A stretch of DNA of 5,320 nt from an uncultured bacterium. Its GTDB lineage: Bacteria; Cyanobacteriota; Vampirovibrionia; Gastranaerophilales; Gastranaerophilaceae. The notes under the pieces are model-generated. The model saw nothing but the letters and a program-made list of their open reading frames with translations, was not told the DNA's origin and ran no database searches. The stretch covers positions 1 to 5,320 of the forward strand of contig URRM01000098.1 of NCBI GenBank assembly GCA_900550295.1, in the 5' to 3' direction. A program made the translations under genes and the position numbers. Below are positions 1 through 4,939 of the stretch, piece after piece; position 1 is the stretch's first letter, and each line of letters opens with the position of its first letter.

Positions 1-25
1 GGTCGAGTTACGTTGTAACTCGACC
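1..25 (-). terminator. Perfect hairpin at window edge, possible terminator of the protease gene
   Basis: An 11-bp perfect stem (GGTCGAGTTAC / GTAACTCGACC) with a 3-nt GTT loop lies 40 nt beyond the stop codon of the minus-strand protease gene. On the plus strand it is not followed by a T-tract, so it is more likely a terminator read on the minus strand, whose T-tract would fall outside the window. That part cannot be seen. Confidence 0.4.
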
Positions 26-65
26 GCCTCTGTGGTTTTGTAACTGTATTTGTATTTTTTAAGTT

Positions 66-1421
66 CTATTTCAATTCTGAAGTATCAGTTACACCTAATA
101 AATTGAAGTGTGTAATATAATCTTCCAATGACATTTTCAAAGTATGAGATGTATCGTGTGGATTAATCAAAGTAATTCCATCAACGGCAATTTCTTTAAC
201 TGAGTAAGCATGAGCGTTGTAAACTTTAACTTTTTTACCATTTTCATCAACCGCCTTGATATCACTAGGATCAATGTAACTCATCATGCCTGTAACAGCG
301 GCTTTATTTTTCATACCTGAATCAGCTAATGCTACAATACCTTTAGCAACACCTCTTTGACCGACAAACTCTTTAGTCTTGTTAGGATCTCCCAGCAAAG
401 ATAATGCTTTACCTACAGTATTTCCGTCAATATCAGCCGAACCGTTTGGAACTGCTTCTCTAAAATATCTATCCATAGCAATTTCTAATGCTCTAACATC
501 AGTATCACCTGTTGATAATTCATTTGAACATTTCAAATCACGAGCTGTTATGGTGTATTTTTTACCGACACCTTTTAGGTTTACGGTAACATTACCATTT
601 TTGTCCGCTTTTACTGCATTATCTAGAACTTTTTTACCTTGAGGAGTCATTGACAATGATTTTATACCCGCTAATAACCAACAGTCACCTGTTTGACCTT
701 GTTGGAAAGATTTATCTATTTTTCCGTTTGGTAATGCAGGTTTTGGAGTTTGCAATGTATCAGAACGATTTATAATCTTTTTAAAATCTGCAGACAATCT
801 TTTTTTGCTAATTTCATCAAGTCCATGTTGACTATCATATTGAGCAACTAATTTTTTCATGTTCGGAACAACATCGTCAGAACGTTGATTACCGTAATCT
901 GCTGTCTTTTTGCCTAAATCTACCAAGTAATTCAAGCATTCTTTTTTCTGAGCATTAGATAAATGTTTTGTTTGATTTATAACATCTACCAAAGGCACAC
1001 CTGCTTGTTCAAACGTACAGAATGCAAGTTTGTAGTTTTGGTAATCTAATCTGTGAATATTTTCATATAACCTTTGAGTGTTAGCTTTTGACGTTGAAGT
1101 GCTATTCAATGATTTATAAATAGTAACAATAGTATCTCTATTATACTCCTCACGCATTTCCTTTGACATATAAGGAACTTTTATAGGAGCAGTTTTTTTA
1201 GGTGTCGGAAACAATTTACTATTTTTAGATTTATAATCATAACTTCCGTCAAAAATCGAAGGAATTTTATACTCTTCAGGTCTTAACGGACCTTGTCCTT
1301 TTTTGTTATCACCAAATAAAGCAATATCTTTAACCGATGCGCTGTTAGTTTTTGTAGCTTGTTGTTTTTTACCCTTGTTATTTGTTTCTTGAAGTCCTGC
1401 TCCAATTTGAAATTCTGTCAT
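66..1421 (-). CDS. Calpain-family (C2) cysteine protease, 451 aa
   Basis: Likely a papain-fold cysteine endopeptidase of the calpain family. Seen in the sequence: the active-site block QGQTGDCWLLAG at residues 241-252, with Cys247 as nucleophile and Gln241 at the oxyanion position six residues before it; a helix resembling the calpain ALEKAY block (ALEIAMDRYF, 311-320); the His block NAHAYSV with His404; and the Asn block NPHD with Asn420, where most calpains have NPW. About 230 polar, Lys-rich residues precede the catalytic core and match nothing I recognise. There is no signal peptide or membrane segment and no visible calcium-binding module. I chose the ATG at 1421 because GGGGGT sits 6 nt upstream; a GTG 18 codons earlier (1475) lacks a ribosome site and overlaps the putative promoter. 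The gene follows the SLH gene on the same strand, but a strong terminator separates them. Family assignment is firm; substrate and location are unknown. Confidence 0.88.
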   Translation of the reverse strand: MTEFQIGAGLQETNNKGKKQQATKTNSASVKDIALFGDNKKGQGPLRPEEYKIPSIFDGSYDYKSKNSKLFPTPKKTAPIKVPYMSKEMREEYNRDTIVTIYKSLNSTSTSKANTQRLYENIHRLDYQNYKLAFCTFEQAGVPLVDVINQTKHLSNAQKKECLNYLVDLGKKTADYGNQRSDDVVPNMKKLVAQYDSQHGLDEISKKRLSADFKKIINRSDTLQTPKPALPNGKIDKSFQQGQTGDCWLLAGIKSLSMTPQGKKVLDNAVKADKNGNVTVNLKGVGKKYTITARDLKCSNELSTGDTDVRALEIAMDRYFREAVPNGSADIDGNTVGKALSLLGDPNKTKEFVGQRGVAKGIVALADSGMKNKAAVTGMMSYIDPSDIKAVDENGKKVKVYNAHAYSVKEIAVDGITLINPHDTSHTLKMSLEDYITHFNLLGVTDTSELK

Positions 1422-1427
1422 AATCTT

Positions 1428-1433
1428 ACCCCC
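1428..1433 (-). promoter_or_regulatory. Ribosome binding site of the protease gene
   Basis: The minus strand reads GGGGGT, one mismatch from GGAGGT, 6 nt before the ATG at 1421. It decides the start against the longer GTG reading. Confidence 0.6.
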
Positions 1434-1460
1434 AACACAATTCTTAATACCTCTTACAAT

Positions 1461-1489
1461 TGTATACAACGACACTTAATTATTAAAAC
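1461..1489 (-). promoter_or_regulatory. Possible promoter of the protease gene
   Basis: On the minus strand a -10-like TATACA (1461-1466) lies inside the 10-bp palindrome TTGTATACAA (1460-1469), with only a poor -35 (GTTTTA, 1484-1489) 17 nt upstream. The position, about 40 nt ahead of the ATG, is right for a promoter, and the palindrome could be an operator. Match quality is low. Confidence 0.3.
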
Positions 1490-1533
1490 TTTAGTAATTT
1501 AATTAAAACATTAACAAATATAACAAAAATTGG

Positions 1534-1572
1534 AATAATAAAAATGGCGCTTTGCTGTATGCAAAGCGCCAT
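1534..1572 (-). terminator. Intrinsic terminator of the SLH gene
   Basis: A perfect 12-bp stem, ATGGCGCTTTGC / GCAAAGCGCCAT with a 5-nt loop (1544-1572), is followed on the minus strand by a T-rich run (TTTTTATTATT). It starts 20 nt after the SLH gene's stop codon. It should insulate the SLH gene from the protease gene downstream. Confidence 0.9.
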
Positions 1573-1592
1573 TCCTACTTTTTAACAAAAAA

Positions 1593-2876
1593 TTATTGAT
1601 TCCAAATGCTTGTATCACCGTTTAGAATAATTAGAATATTTTCGCCTTTTTTAGCTTTGTAATGCAATCCCGGAGTAACTAAGCCTAGGACAAGACCTAC
1701 AGAGCAACCGATTGGAGTACCAATTGCAACACCGGTACCTAATCTTGCAGGGTTTGGAATAAATCCAAAACCGATACCTGCTCCGGTACCAACTGCACCA
1801 AGACCAACAGTCCAACCTAAAACTTTACCAAATGTCATCCAAGGACCTTCTTTTAATTTTCTGTCTTTTGTAAATGGATCAGCATCAATTGCATAGATTT
1901 TACCGCTTGGTAAAACCATTGTTCTAAATTTTACGCCAACTCTTGCGTTTTTATTAAACCATTGTGGTTTTTGAATAGAAATAACTTCACCTGTAATGTA
2001 GGTACTTGCTGGGATTACAAGAGTACCTTCCGTTGTGTAAACGCCTTCTTTGAAGACAAAATTTACGCAATCGCCAACGTGAGATTTTTTAGACCAGTAT
2101 TTTTGATCAAAAGAAATTCTCAAAACGTTGTCTTTCATTATAATTTTTCTTAAATTTGTAACCTTAACTTCGTTATTAAGCGCTTTCTTAGAAACATCTA
2201 AATGTTCAACGTTAGAAATTGTTTCTTTTGCGCTTTTGTACTGGGGTTTTACAAGGTTAATCTTTTGATATAACTTATACAAAAGAACTGCAGCTTCTGC
2301 TCTTGTTAAATTTCTGTTTGGCTCAAGCATTTTAAAATTTGGATGGTTTACATATAAACCGTAAGTAATTGATTTTGCATAAGCTTTTGTGGCCCAAGCT
2401 GGGATTGACATGTAGTCTTCAAAACCCTTTAGAGATGAAGTATCTGCGTTTGAATCTTTTGTTATGTGACTGATGATAGAAGTTGTTTCAGCTCTTGATA
2501 ACGCTCGATTAGGCTTGAAGGTTTTATCGGGATAACCATAAACTAAACCTAATTGTTGAGAGCGTAAAACATCAGCGTAAAAACCGTCTTTTTGAGTTAC
2601 ATCAGTAAAACAATTTTTAATTTTCACATTTAAGTTTTCGTTTGACAAAACTTTTAATAAAGAGTGAACAAAAGCGACACGAGTCATACTTTCGTTTGGA
2701 TTAAAATAACCTTTGTCATCAAGCGTCATAATAGAGTTTTTTACAACAAATTTAATTTCTTTTGATGCCCAATAACTAGATTTCACATCATTAATTGGAT
2801 TTGGTGCAGCTAAAACAGGTAGAAAATTGAAAGCTACAATTAAGAAAGCTAACACGCCAGCTAAAAATCTTTGCAT
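1593..2876 (-). CDS. Exported SLH-domain protein with beta-rich domain and glycine zipper, 427 aa
   Basis: Probable envelope protein anchored through its SLH domains, which in general bind pyruvylated cell-wall polymers. The signal peptide covers residues 1-24 (hydrophobic core LAGVLAFLIVAFNFL, cleavage near VLA-A). Three SLH repeats follow at about 29-77, 88-139 and 152-205, with the typical phrases GYPDKTFKPNRALSRAE and LEPNRNLTRAE. Residues 235-337 look beta-rich (GTLVIPASTYITGEV, then VGVKFRTMVLPSGKIY) and loosely resemble the VirB10/TrbI fold. Residues 350-405 are a Gly-rich zipper (GLGAVGTGAGIGFGF) that could sit in or on a membrane. The C-terminus is a strand (KGENILIILNGD). I chose ATG 2876 because GAGGT precedes it and a signal peptide begins there. 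The frame stays open to 3173, but those extra 99 codons run antisense through the tRNA and a repeat and are not coding. SLH assignment is firm; the C-terminal function is unknown. Confidence 0.9.
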   Translation of the reverse strand: MQRFLAGVLAFLIVAFNFLPVLAAPNPINDVKSSYWASKEIKFVVKNSIMTLDDKGYFNPNESMTRVAFVHSLLKVLSNENLNVKIKNCFTDVTQKDGFYADVLRSQQLGLVYGYPDKTFKPNRALSRAETTSIISHITKDSNADTSSLKGFEDYMSIPAWATKAYAKSITYGLYVNHPNFKMLEPNRNLTRAEAAVLLYKLYQKINLVKPQYKSAKETISNVEHLDVSKKALNNEVKVTNLRKIIMKDNVLRISFDQKYWSKKSHVGDCVNFVFKEGVYTTEGTLVIPASTYITGEVISIQKPQWFNKNARVGVKFRTMVLPSGKIYAIDADPFTKDRKLKEGPWMTFGKVLGWTVGLGAVGTGAGIGFGFIPNPARLGTGVAIGTPIGCSVGLVLGLVTPGLHYKAKKGENILIILNGDTSIWNQ

Positions 2877-2880
2877 ATTT

Positions 2881-2885
2881 ACCTC
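2881..2885 (-). promoter_or_regulatory. Ribosome binding site deciding the SLH start
   Basis: The minus strand reads GAGGT, 4 nt before ATG 2876. With the promoter just upstream it rules out the 99-codon longer reading. Confidence 0.75.
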
Positions 2886-2918
2886 ATTGGTTAGTGTGAT
2901 AGTGTAATTACAAATATT

Positions 2919-2947
2919 ATTATAATATATATTCGTGTAATTTTCAA
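2919..2947 (-). promoter_or_regulatory. Sigma-70 promoter of the SLH gene
   Basis: On the minus strand TTGAAA (2942-2947) and TATAAT (2919-2924) are separated by exactly 17 nt. Transcription should start near 2912, giving a leader of about 36 nt. It overlaps the region driving the divergent tRNA. Confidence 0.8.
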
Positions 2948-2956
2948 TATATGGTG

Positions 2957-2965
2957 TGTTATAAT
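2957..2965 (+). promoter_or_regulatory. Extended -10 promoter of tRNA-Leu
   Basis: TGTTATAAT, an extended -10 element, lies 19 nt before the first base of the tRNA. No good -35 is visible. The start site would fall near 2972, leaving a short 5' leader for RNase P. Confidence 0.6.
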
Positions 2966-2984
2966 AAAATATATTTAAGTTTCT

Positions 2985-3065
2985 GTCGACGTGATGGAAT
3001 GGTAGACATGCATGCTTGAGGTGCATGTGACGAGAGTCGTGGGGGTTCAAGTCCCCCCGTCGACA
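2985..3065 (+). tRNA. tRNA-Leu (anticodon GAG)
   Basis: The acceptor GTCGACG pairs perfectly with CGTCGAC (3058-3064), followed by discriminator A. The anticodon stem is CATGC/GCATG around loop TTGAGGT, giving anticodon GAG, which reads CUC and CUU. A class II variable arm with a GAC/GTC stem and a T-arm GGGGG-TTCAAGT-CCCCC complete the leucine pattern (81 nt). CCA is not encoded. Its 3' half recurs downstream, so it is the likely anchor of the array to its right. Confidence 0.95.
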
Positions 3066-3076
3066 ATTAAAAACAA
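3050..3076 (+). repeat. tRNA 3' end plus trailer, reference copy of the recurring junction sequence
   Basis: TCAAGTCCCCCC, the acceptor GTCGAC and the trailer AATTAAAAACAA form the native copy. The first part recurs at 3171 and 4890; the last 17 nt (TCGACAATTAAAAACAA, 3060-3076) recur exactly at 4712-4728. Confidence 0.7.
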
Positions 3077-3186
3077 AACTGTCATGCTGAACTCGTTTCA
3101 GCATCTTAAAAGTAGGGCATAAGACTTCAAACTGGTAAGACCCTGAAATAAATTCAGTGTGACAAAAAAACAAGTCCCCCCTACGA
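3066..3186 (+). mobile_element. Candidate mini-insert behind tRNA-Leu (121 bp)
   Basis: This segment lies between the intact tRNA 3' end and a displaced copy of the same end. That is the layout left when DNA carrying a tRNA 3' fragment integrates at a tRNA gene. It contains a REP-like doublet and no gene. The ends resemble those of the 191-bp segment at 4717-4907 (left AATTAAAAACAA, right ACAAGTCCCCCC). A simple tandem duplication is an alternative. No integrase is visible. Confidence 0.35.
3080..3164. repeat. REP-like doublet: two imperfect 29-nt inverted arms
   Basis: Arms 3080-3108 and 3136-3164 are inverted copies matching at 22 of 29 positions. Each is itself a hairpin (GCTGAA/TTCAGC; CTGAA/TTCAG). 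Sequences of this GTCATGCTGAAC...GTGTGACA style are widely dispersed extragenic repeats in bacteria, from memory. The minus strand here is the source of the false N-terminal extension of the SLH frame. Confidence 0.7.
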
Positions 3187-3199
3187 CATTAATTAAAAA
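3171..3199 (+). repeat. Displaced partial copy of the tRNA-Leu 3' end and trailer
   Basis: CAAGTCCCCCC followed by TACGAC repeats the tRNA's CAAGTCCCCCC-GTCGAC with two changes, and AATTAAAAA at 3191-3199 repeats the trailer. The copy has no tRNA 5' half, so it is not a second gene. Confidence 0.65.
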
Positions 3200-3224
3200 T
3201 TCGGTGCAAAAACAAATTTATAAA

Positions 3225-3245
3225 GAAGAATGAAGAATGAAGAAT
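3225..3245 (+). repeat. Three tandem GAAGAAT heptamers over a start codon
   Basis: GAAGAAT occurs three times in a row and spans the ribosome-site region and the ATG at 3237. An out-of-frame ATG at 3230 opens a five-codon frame that overlaps the true start. Confidence 0.6.
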
Positions 3246-3497
3246 AAGTCATTTATATTTTTAATATTATCCTTTGTTATGGGCAGTATTTCTGTATTTT
3301 GGGGTAGTGTAATAAATAATCTTTATGTTGCTGTAAATACAAGAATTTATCATTATAGCAACACCACAAACTATTCTTCTTATCTAAAAAATATGACTGC
3401 AGAACATTTTAGATTTCTAAATATATTTTTTGCTTTATTATTTGCAGTTTTTCTTACACTCAGTATAGTTACGTCAATAAAAGAAAACAAGAACTAA
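3237..3497 (+). CDS. Small two-TM membrane protein, 86 aa, unrecognised
   Basis: I do not recognise this protein. It begins with MKNK and has two hydrophobic segments, about residues 6-28 (FIFLILSFVMGSISVFWGSV) and 60-81 (FLNIFFALLFAVFLTLSIV), joined by a polar loop rich in Asn, Tyr and Ser; the tail is charged (IKENKN). Two-helix inner-membrane topology with both ends on the same side is predicted. No residues suggest a catalytic role. The ribosome site is weak: only the purine run AAAGAAG lies upstream, within a tandem heptamer. No clear promoter is visible between the tRNA 3'-end copy and the start. The gene is followed after 27 nt by a minus-strand remnant, as are the other two membrane genes of the array. 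Codon use is AT-rich like the surroundings. Being real rather than chance is supported by the paired TM pattern and matching context. Confidence 0.6.
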   Translation: MKNKSFIFLILSFVMGSISVFWGSVINNLYVAVNTRIYHYSNTTNYSSYLKNMTAEHFRFLNIFFALLFAVFLTLSIVTSIKENKN

Positions 3498-3524
3498 GTA
3501 GAGAAGTTAGTGAAAAACCAAAAA

Positions 3525-3734
3525 TTATTTACTTTCTAGTCTAAGTACCATTCTAATATTATAATACTCTTGTGTAGATTGTTTCATAATATGTACAAGT
3601 CTGCAATATATGTTGTCAGAGTTGATATTCCGTGATACAATCTCACTACCGTTGGGTTCCAAAATAGTAACCCCATCGACACCATAATAGAAGCAGGTTG
3701 GGGTTTCTACCTCAACGATAATAAATTTGTTGGG
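3525..3734 (-). pseudogene. Remnant 1 of an unknown protein family (C-terminal ~69 aa, no start)
   Basis: The minus strand is open from 3734 to the TAA at 3525-3527, ending in YYNIRMVLRLESK. No ATG or GTG begins the frame, and an in-frame TAG precedes it, so this is a truncated gene end. Coding origin is shown by an ungapped 51-residue match with remnant 2 (3678-3680 Val to the stop). Identical positions include VD-VTILEP, NIY, MK, TQ and YYNIR, 25 in all, and many of the changes are Ile/Val/Leu/Met exchanges. About 18 further residues (NKFIIVEVETPTCFYYG) precede the shared part. I recognise no family and assign no function. It faces the membrane-protein gene at 3237-3497 with 27 nt between the stops. 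It may alternatively be the end of a gene starting with an unusual codon. Confidence 0.6.
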
Positions 3735-3775
3735 CTAAAAGCCTAACTTACACGCTAACAAAGTTGGAAGCCAAC
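3697..3775 (+). other. Three consecutive GTTGG-type hairpins before the 254-aa gene
   Basis: GTTGGGG/CCTCAAC (3697-3716), GTTGGGC/GCCTAAC (3729-3747) and GTTGG/CCAAC (3763-3775) are short stems with loops of 6, 5 and 3 nt. The last ends two bases before the ribosome site of the next gene and could affect its translation. The middle one resembles common dispersed REP palindromes (inference). The first lies within remnant 1. Confidence 0.4.
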
Positions 3776-3779
3776 CATT

Positions 3780-3784
3780 GGAGG
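3780..3784 (+). promoter_or_regulatory. Ribosome binding site deciding the 254-aa start
   Basis: GGAGG lies 11 nt before ATG 3796. A TTG at 3778 would put the ribosome site inside the coding region, so the ATG is preferred. Confidence 0.65.
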
Positions 3785-3795
3785 ATAATATTTTT

Positions 3796-4560
3796 ATGAG
3801 AATAAAGAATCTTACATCGAATGCCAGCAATCAAGGAATAATTTGTATACTAGCTTTATTTTTAGTTTTTGCAGCTATTGATATTGCTATATTGGCTATT
3901 GCACTTAATTCTGGAATGACATTAGGTGAAAGTTTTAGTTGGCTGTTTTCTTCTTTCTGTGACGCTGATTTAAAGATGAAGTTTGTATACTTAGTTCTAT
4001 TAATATTCCCATTCTTTTGGTTGTTTTTATTAGTAAATGAATTAAGAGTTAGAATTGCTGACGATGCTATAGCATACAACTCTGAAACTTTTATTAAATA
4101 TGCTGATTTTACTGATGACAAAGTGAAACTATCTTATCTAAAATCTAGTAGCATTAATAAAGAAATCTATTATAAAGACATAGACTCAATAGAACTTGTT
4201 ATTGATACTTGTATTGCATATAACAAATATGGTCCCTACTCAGCTATGCAAGGTCTTTATATAAATATTAAGTCAGGTTCTTACTCTTTCTCTATACATC
4301 ATGCACCTGTTGACTTAAACAAATTGTACAAAGTTATATACTATTCTCAATATATGAAAAATTTCTCCTATCGCTTTACTGGTAGAGGTGAACAGACAAA
4401 AGAAACATTGCAAAAAATAATAGATGACTACATAACAAATGGCTATAAAAAGACACTGCGTACGAATCTATACTCTCCAGTAAATCCCATGATACTAACA
4501 ATAATTTTTGTGTTAATAATTGCAGGTTGGATACTTTTTATTCTTAGTTTATTTAAATAA
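3796..4560 (+). CDS. Three-TM membrane protein with a possible PH-like domain, 254 aa
   Basis: No family recognised. Predicted membrane segments are at residues 15-37 (IICILALFLVFAAIDIAIL), 61-81 (FVYLVLLIFPFFWLFLLV) and 231-252 (MILTIIFVLIIAGWILFIL). Between the second and third lies a soluble region of about 150 residues. Its middle, with YKDIDSIELVID (126-137) and GLYINIKSGSYSFSI (153-167), alternates polar and hydrophobic residues in the way of bacterial PH-domain membrane proteins, where a 'Y-dI--i' strand often follows the second helix. This is a resemblance by eye. A helical stretch with REQ/KET charges (197-213) follows. The start is set by GGAGG 11 nt upstream. No promoter is clear in the 60 nt before it. 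The stop TAA directly abuts the stop of remnant 2 on the other strand (TAA|TTA). The gene is probably intact. Its role is unknown. Confidence 0.72.
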   Translation: MRIKNLTSNASNQGIICILALFLVFAAIDIAILAIALNSGMTLGESFSWLFSSFCDADLKMKFVYLVLLIFPFFWLFLLVNELRVRIADDAIAYNSETFIKYADFTDDKVKLSYLKSSSINKEIYYKDIDSIELVIDTCIAYNKYGPYSAMQGLYINIKSGSYSFSIHHAPVDLNKLYKVIYYSQYMKNFSYRFTGRGEQTKETLQKIIDDYITNGYKKTLRTNLYSPVNPMILTIIFVLIIAGWILFILSLFK

Positions 4561-4716
4561 TTACAGAACTTCATAGCCTAAAATGATTCTAATATTATAA
4601 TACGTCTGAGTGTCTAGTTTCATAAGTAGTATCAACTTATGATAAATGTTGTACTTACTACATAAATTTGATATAATTTTTTTGTCGTAGGGTTCCAAAA
4701 TAGTAACCTTATCGAC
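4561..4716 (-). pseudogene. Remnant 2 of the unknown protein family (C-terminal ~51 aa)
   Basis: The minus strand encodes VDKVTILEP ... MKLDTQTYYNIRIILGYEVL and ends at TAA 4561-4563, which touches the stop of the 254-aa gene. It aligns with remnant 1 residue for residue over 51 positions, 25 identical. The DNA GTTACTATTTTGGAACCC is unchanged, whereas the middle has diverged strongly. The frame reaches five or six codons further (to 4734), but these belong to the sequence that repeats the tRNA trailer, so the gene is broken at ATCGAC (4711-4716). The missing upstream piece seems to lie at 4902-4918, beyond the candidate insert at 4717-4907. No function assigned. Confidence 0.6.
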
Positions 4717-4728
4717 AATTAAAAACAA
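4711..4728 (+). repeat. Second copy of the tRNA acceptor/trailer junction
   Basis: TCGACAATTAAAAACAA (4712-4728) is identical to the 17 nt covering the tRNA-Leu acceptor end and trailer (3060-3076). Here it joins the broken end of remnant 2. Confidence 0.75.
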
Positions 4729-4757
4729 TGCGGCTTAATGCCTCAATTGTTTTTAAT
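4718..4757. terminator. Long hairpin, possible bidirectional terminator
   Basis: ATTAAAAACAAT and ATTGTTTTTAAT form a perfect 12-bp stem, extended by GGC/GCC around a TTAAT loop after a small bulge. The A-rich and T-rich arms could serve as U-tracts in either direction. The left arm is the repeated tRNA trailer. G+C content of the stem is low, so termination is uncertain. Confidence 0.45.
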
Positions 4758-4759
4758 AA

Positions 4760-4897
4760 ACGTATGGTAAGGACGAGAACACTTTTTAGGGTTCAGCGAC
4801 CTGTGAGCAGAGTGCGGAGGACTTTTGCGAAAAGAACAAAGTTCTTTGAAGCAAAATCCGTAGACACGTTTAACGCGAACAGGTCAAGACAAGTCCC
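4760..4897. other. G+C-richer foldable non-coding stretch, possible structured RNA or repeat
   Basis: About 47% G+C by hand count, well above its surroundings. An outer stem GACCTGT/ACAGGTC (4798-4804 with 4879-4885) encloses an inner arm made of CGGA...TTTTGC paired with GCAAAATCCG and topped by AAGAAC-AAA-GTTCTT. Frames run open on both strands, as expected of a repeat rather than a gene. I match it to no named RNA family. Confidence 0.45.
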
Positions 4898-4907
4898 CCC
4901 CATCGAC
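4889..4907 (+). repeat. Third partial copy of the tRNA-Leu 3' end
   Basis: ACAAGTCCCCCC then CATCGAC parallels CAAGTCCCCCC-GTCGAC of the tRNA and ACAAGTCCCCCC-TACGAC at 3170-3186. The adjoining CCCCATCGACACCAT (4898-4912) is also identical to 3671-3685 in remnant 1. Confidence 0.65.
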
Positions 4908-4925
4908 ACCATTATAAATCATTTT

Positions 4926-4930
4926 GGAGG
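4926..4930 (+). promoter_or_regulatory. Ribosome binding site deciding the 78-aa start
   Basis: GGAGG lies 9 nt before ATG 4940. A TTG at 4931 directly abuts it and is too close to serve as start. Confidence 0.75.
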
Positions 4931-4939
4931 TTGTTTTTT

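Larger units (their letters stand above)
4717..4907 (+). mobile_element. Candidate 191-bp insert bounded by ATCGAC, splitting the remnant family gene
   Basis: ATCGAC occurs at both 4711-4716 and 4902-4907. Joining the outer flanks gives ATCGACACCATTATAA, which corresponds to remnant 1's ATCGACACCATAATAG. The segment between is therefore extra relative to remnant 1. Its left end repeats the tRNA trailer and its right end (ACAAGTCCCCCC) the tRNA T-arm. Inside are a hairpin (4718-4757) and a G+C-richer folded stretch (4760-4897), with no credible gene. A long frame crossing it on the plus strand is chimeric and has no ribosome site. It could instead be a rearrangement scar. Confidence 0.45.

Noticed and set aside
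379..642. Plus-strand 87-codon frame inside the protease gene
   Set aside because: Antisense shadow of the calpain catalytic region, without a ribosome site.
1962..2153. Plus-strand 63-codon frame inside the SLH gene
   Set aside because: Antisense shadow; no start signals.
3080..3199. CRISPR array suggested by the clustered short repeats
   Set aside because: Repeats are inverted or partial tRNA pieces, irregularly spaced, with no direct-repeat/spacer periodicity.
3729..3775. Integron attC site suggested by GTTGGGC, GCCTAAC and GTTGG motifs
   Set aside because: The order is the reverse of RYYYAAC...GTTRRRY, the following GTTGGAA does not fit the consensus, no equivalent pair follows the other genes, and no integron integrase is present.
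3831..4121. Minus-strand 96-codon frame inside the 254-aa gene
   Set aside because: Antisense shadow of a membrane-protein gene that has its own ribosome site.
4683..4716. A second degenerate tRNA around GGGTTCCAAAATAGTAACC
   Set aside because: The bases are the coding sequence of the remnant family (VTILEP on the minus strand), shared in frame with 3654-3680; there is no D-arm or anticodon arm.
4913..4918. TATAAA as promoter of the 78-aa gene
   Set aside because: It would start transcription at about the ribosome site, and no -35 is seen at the right distance.
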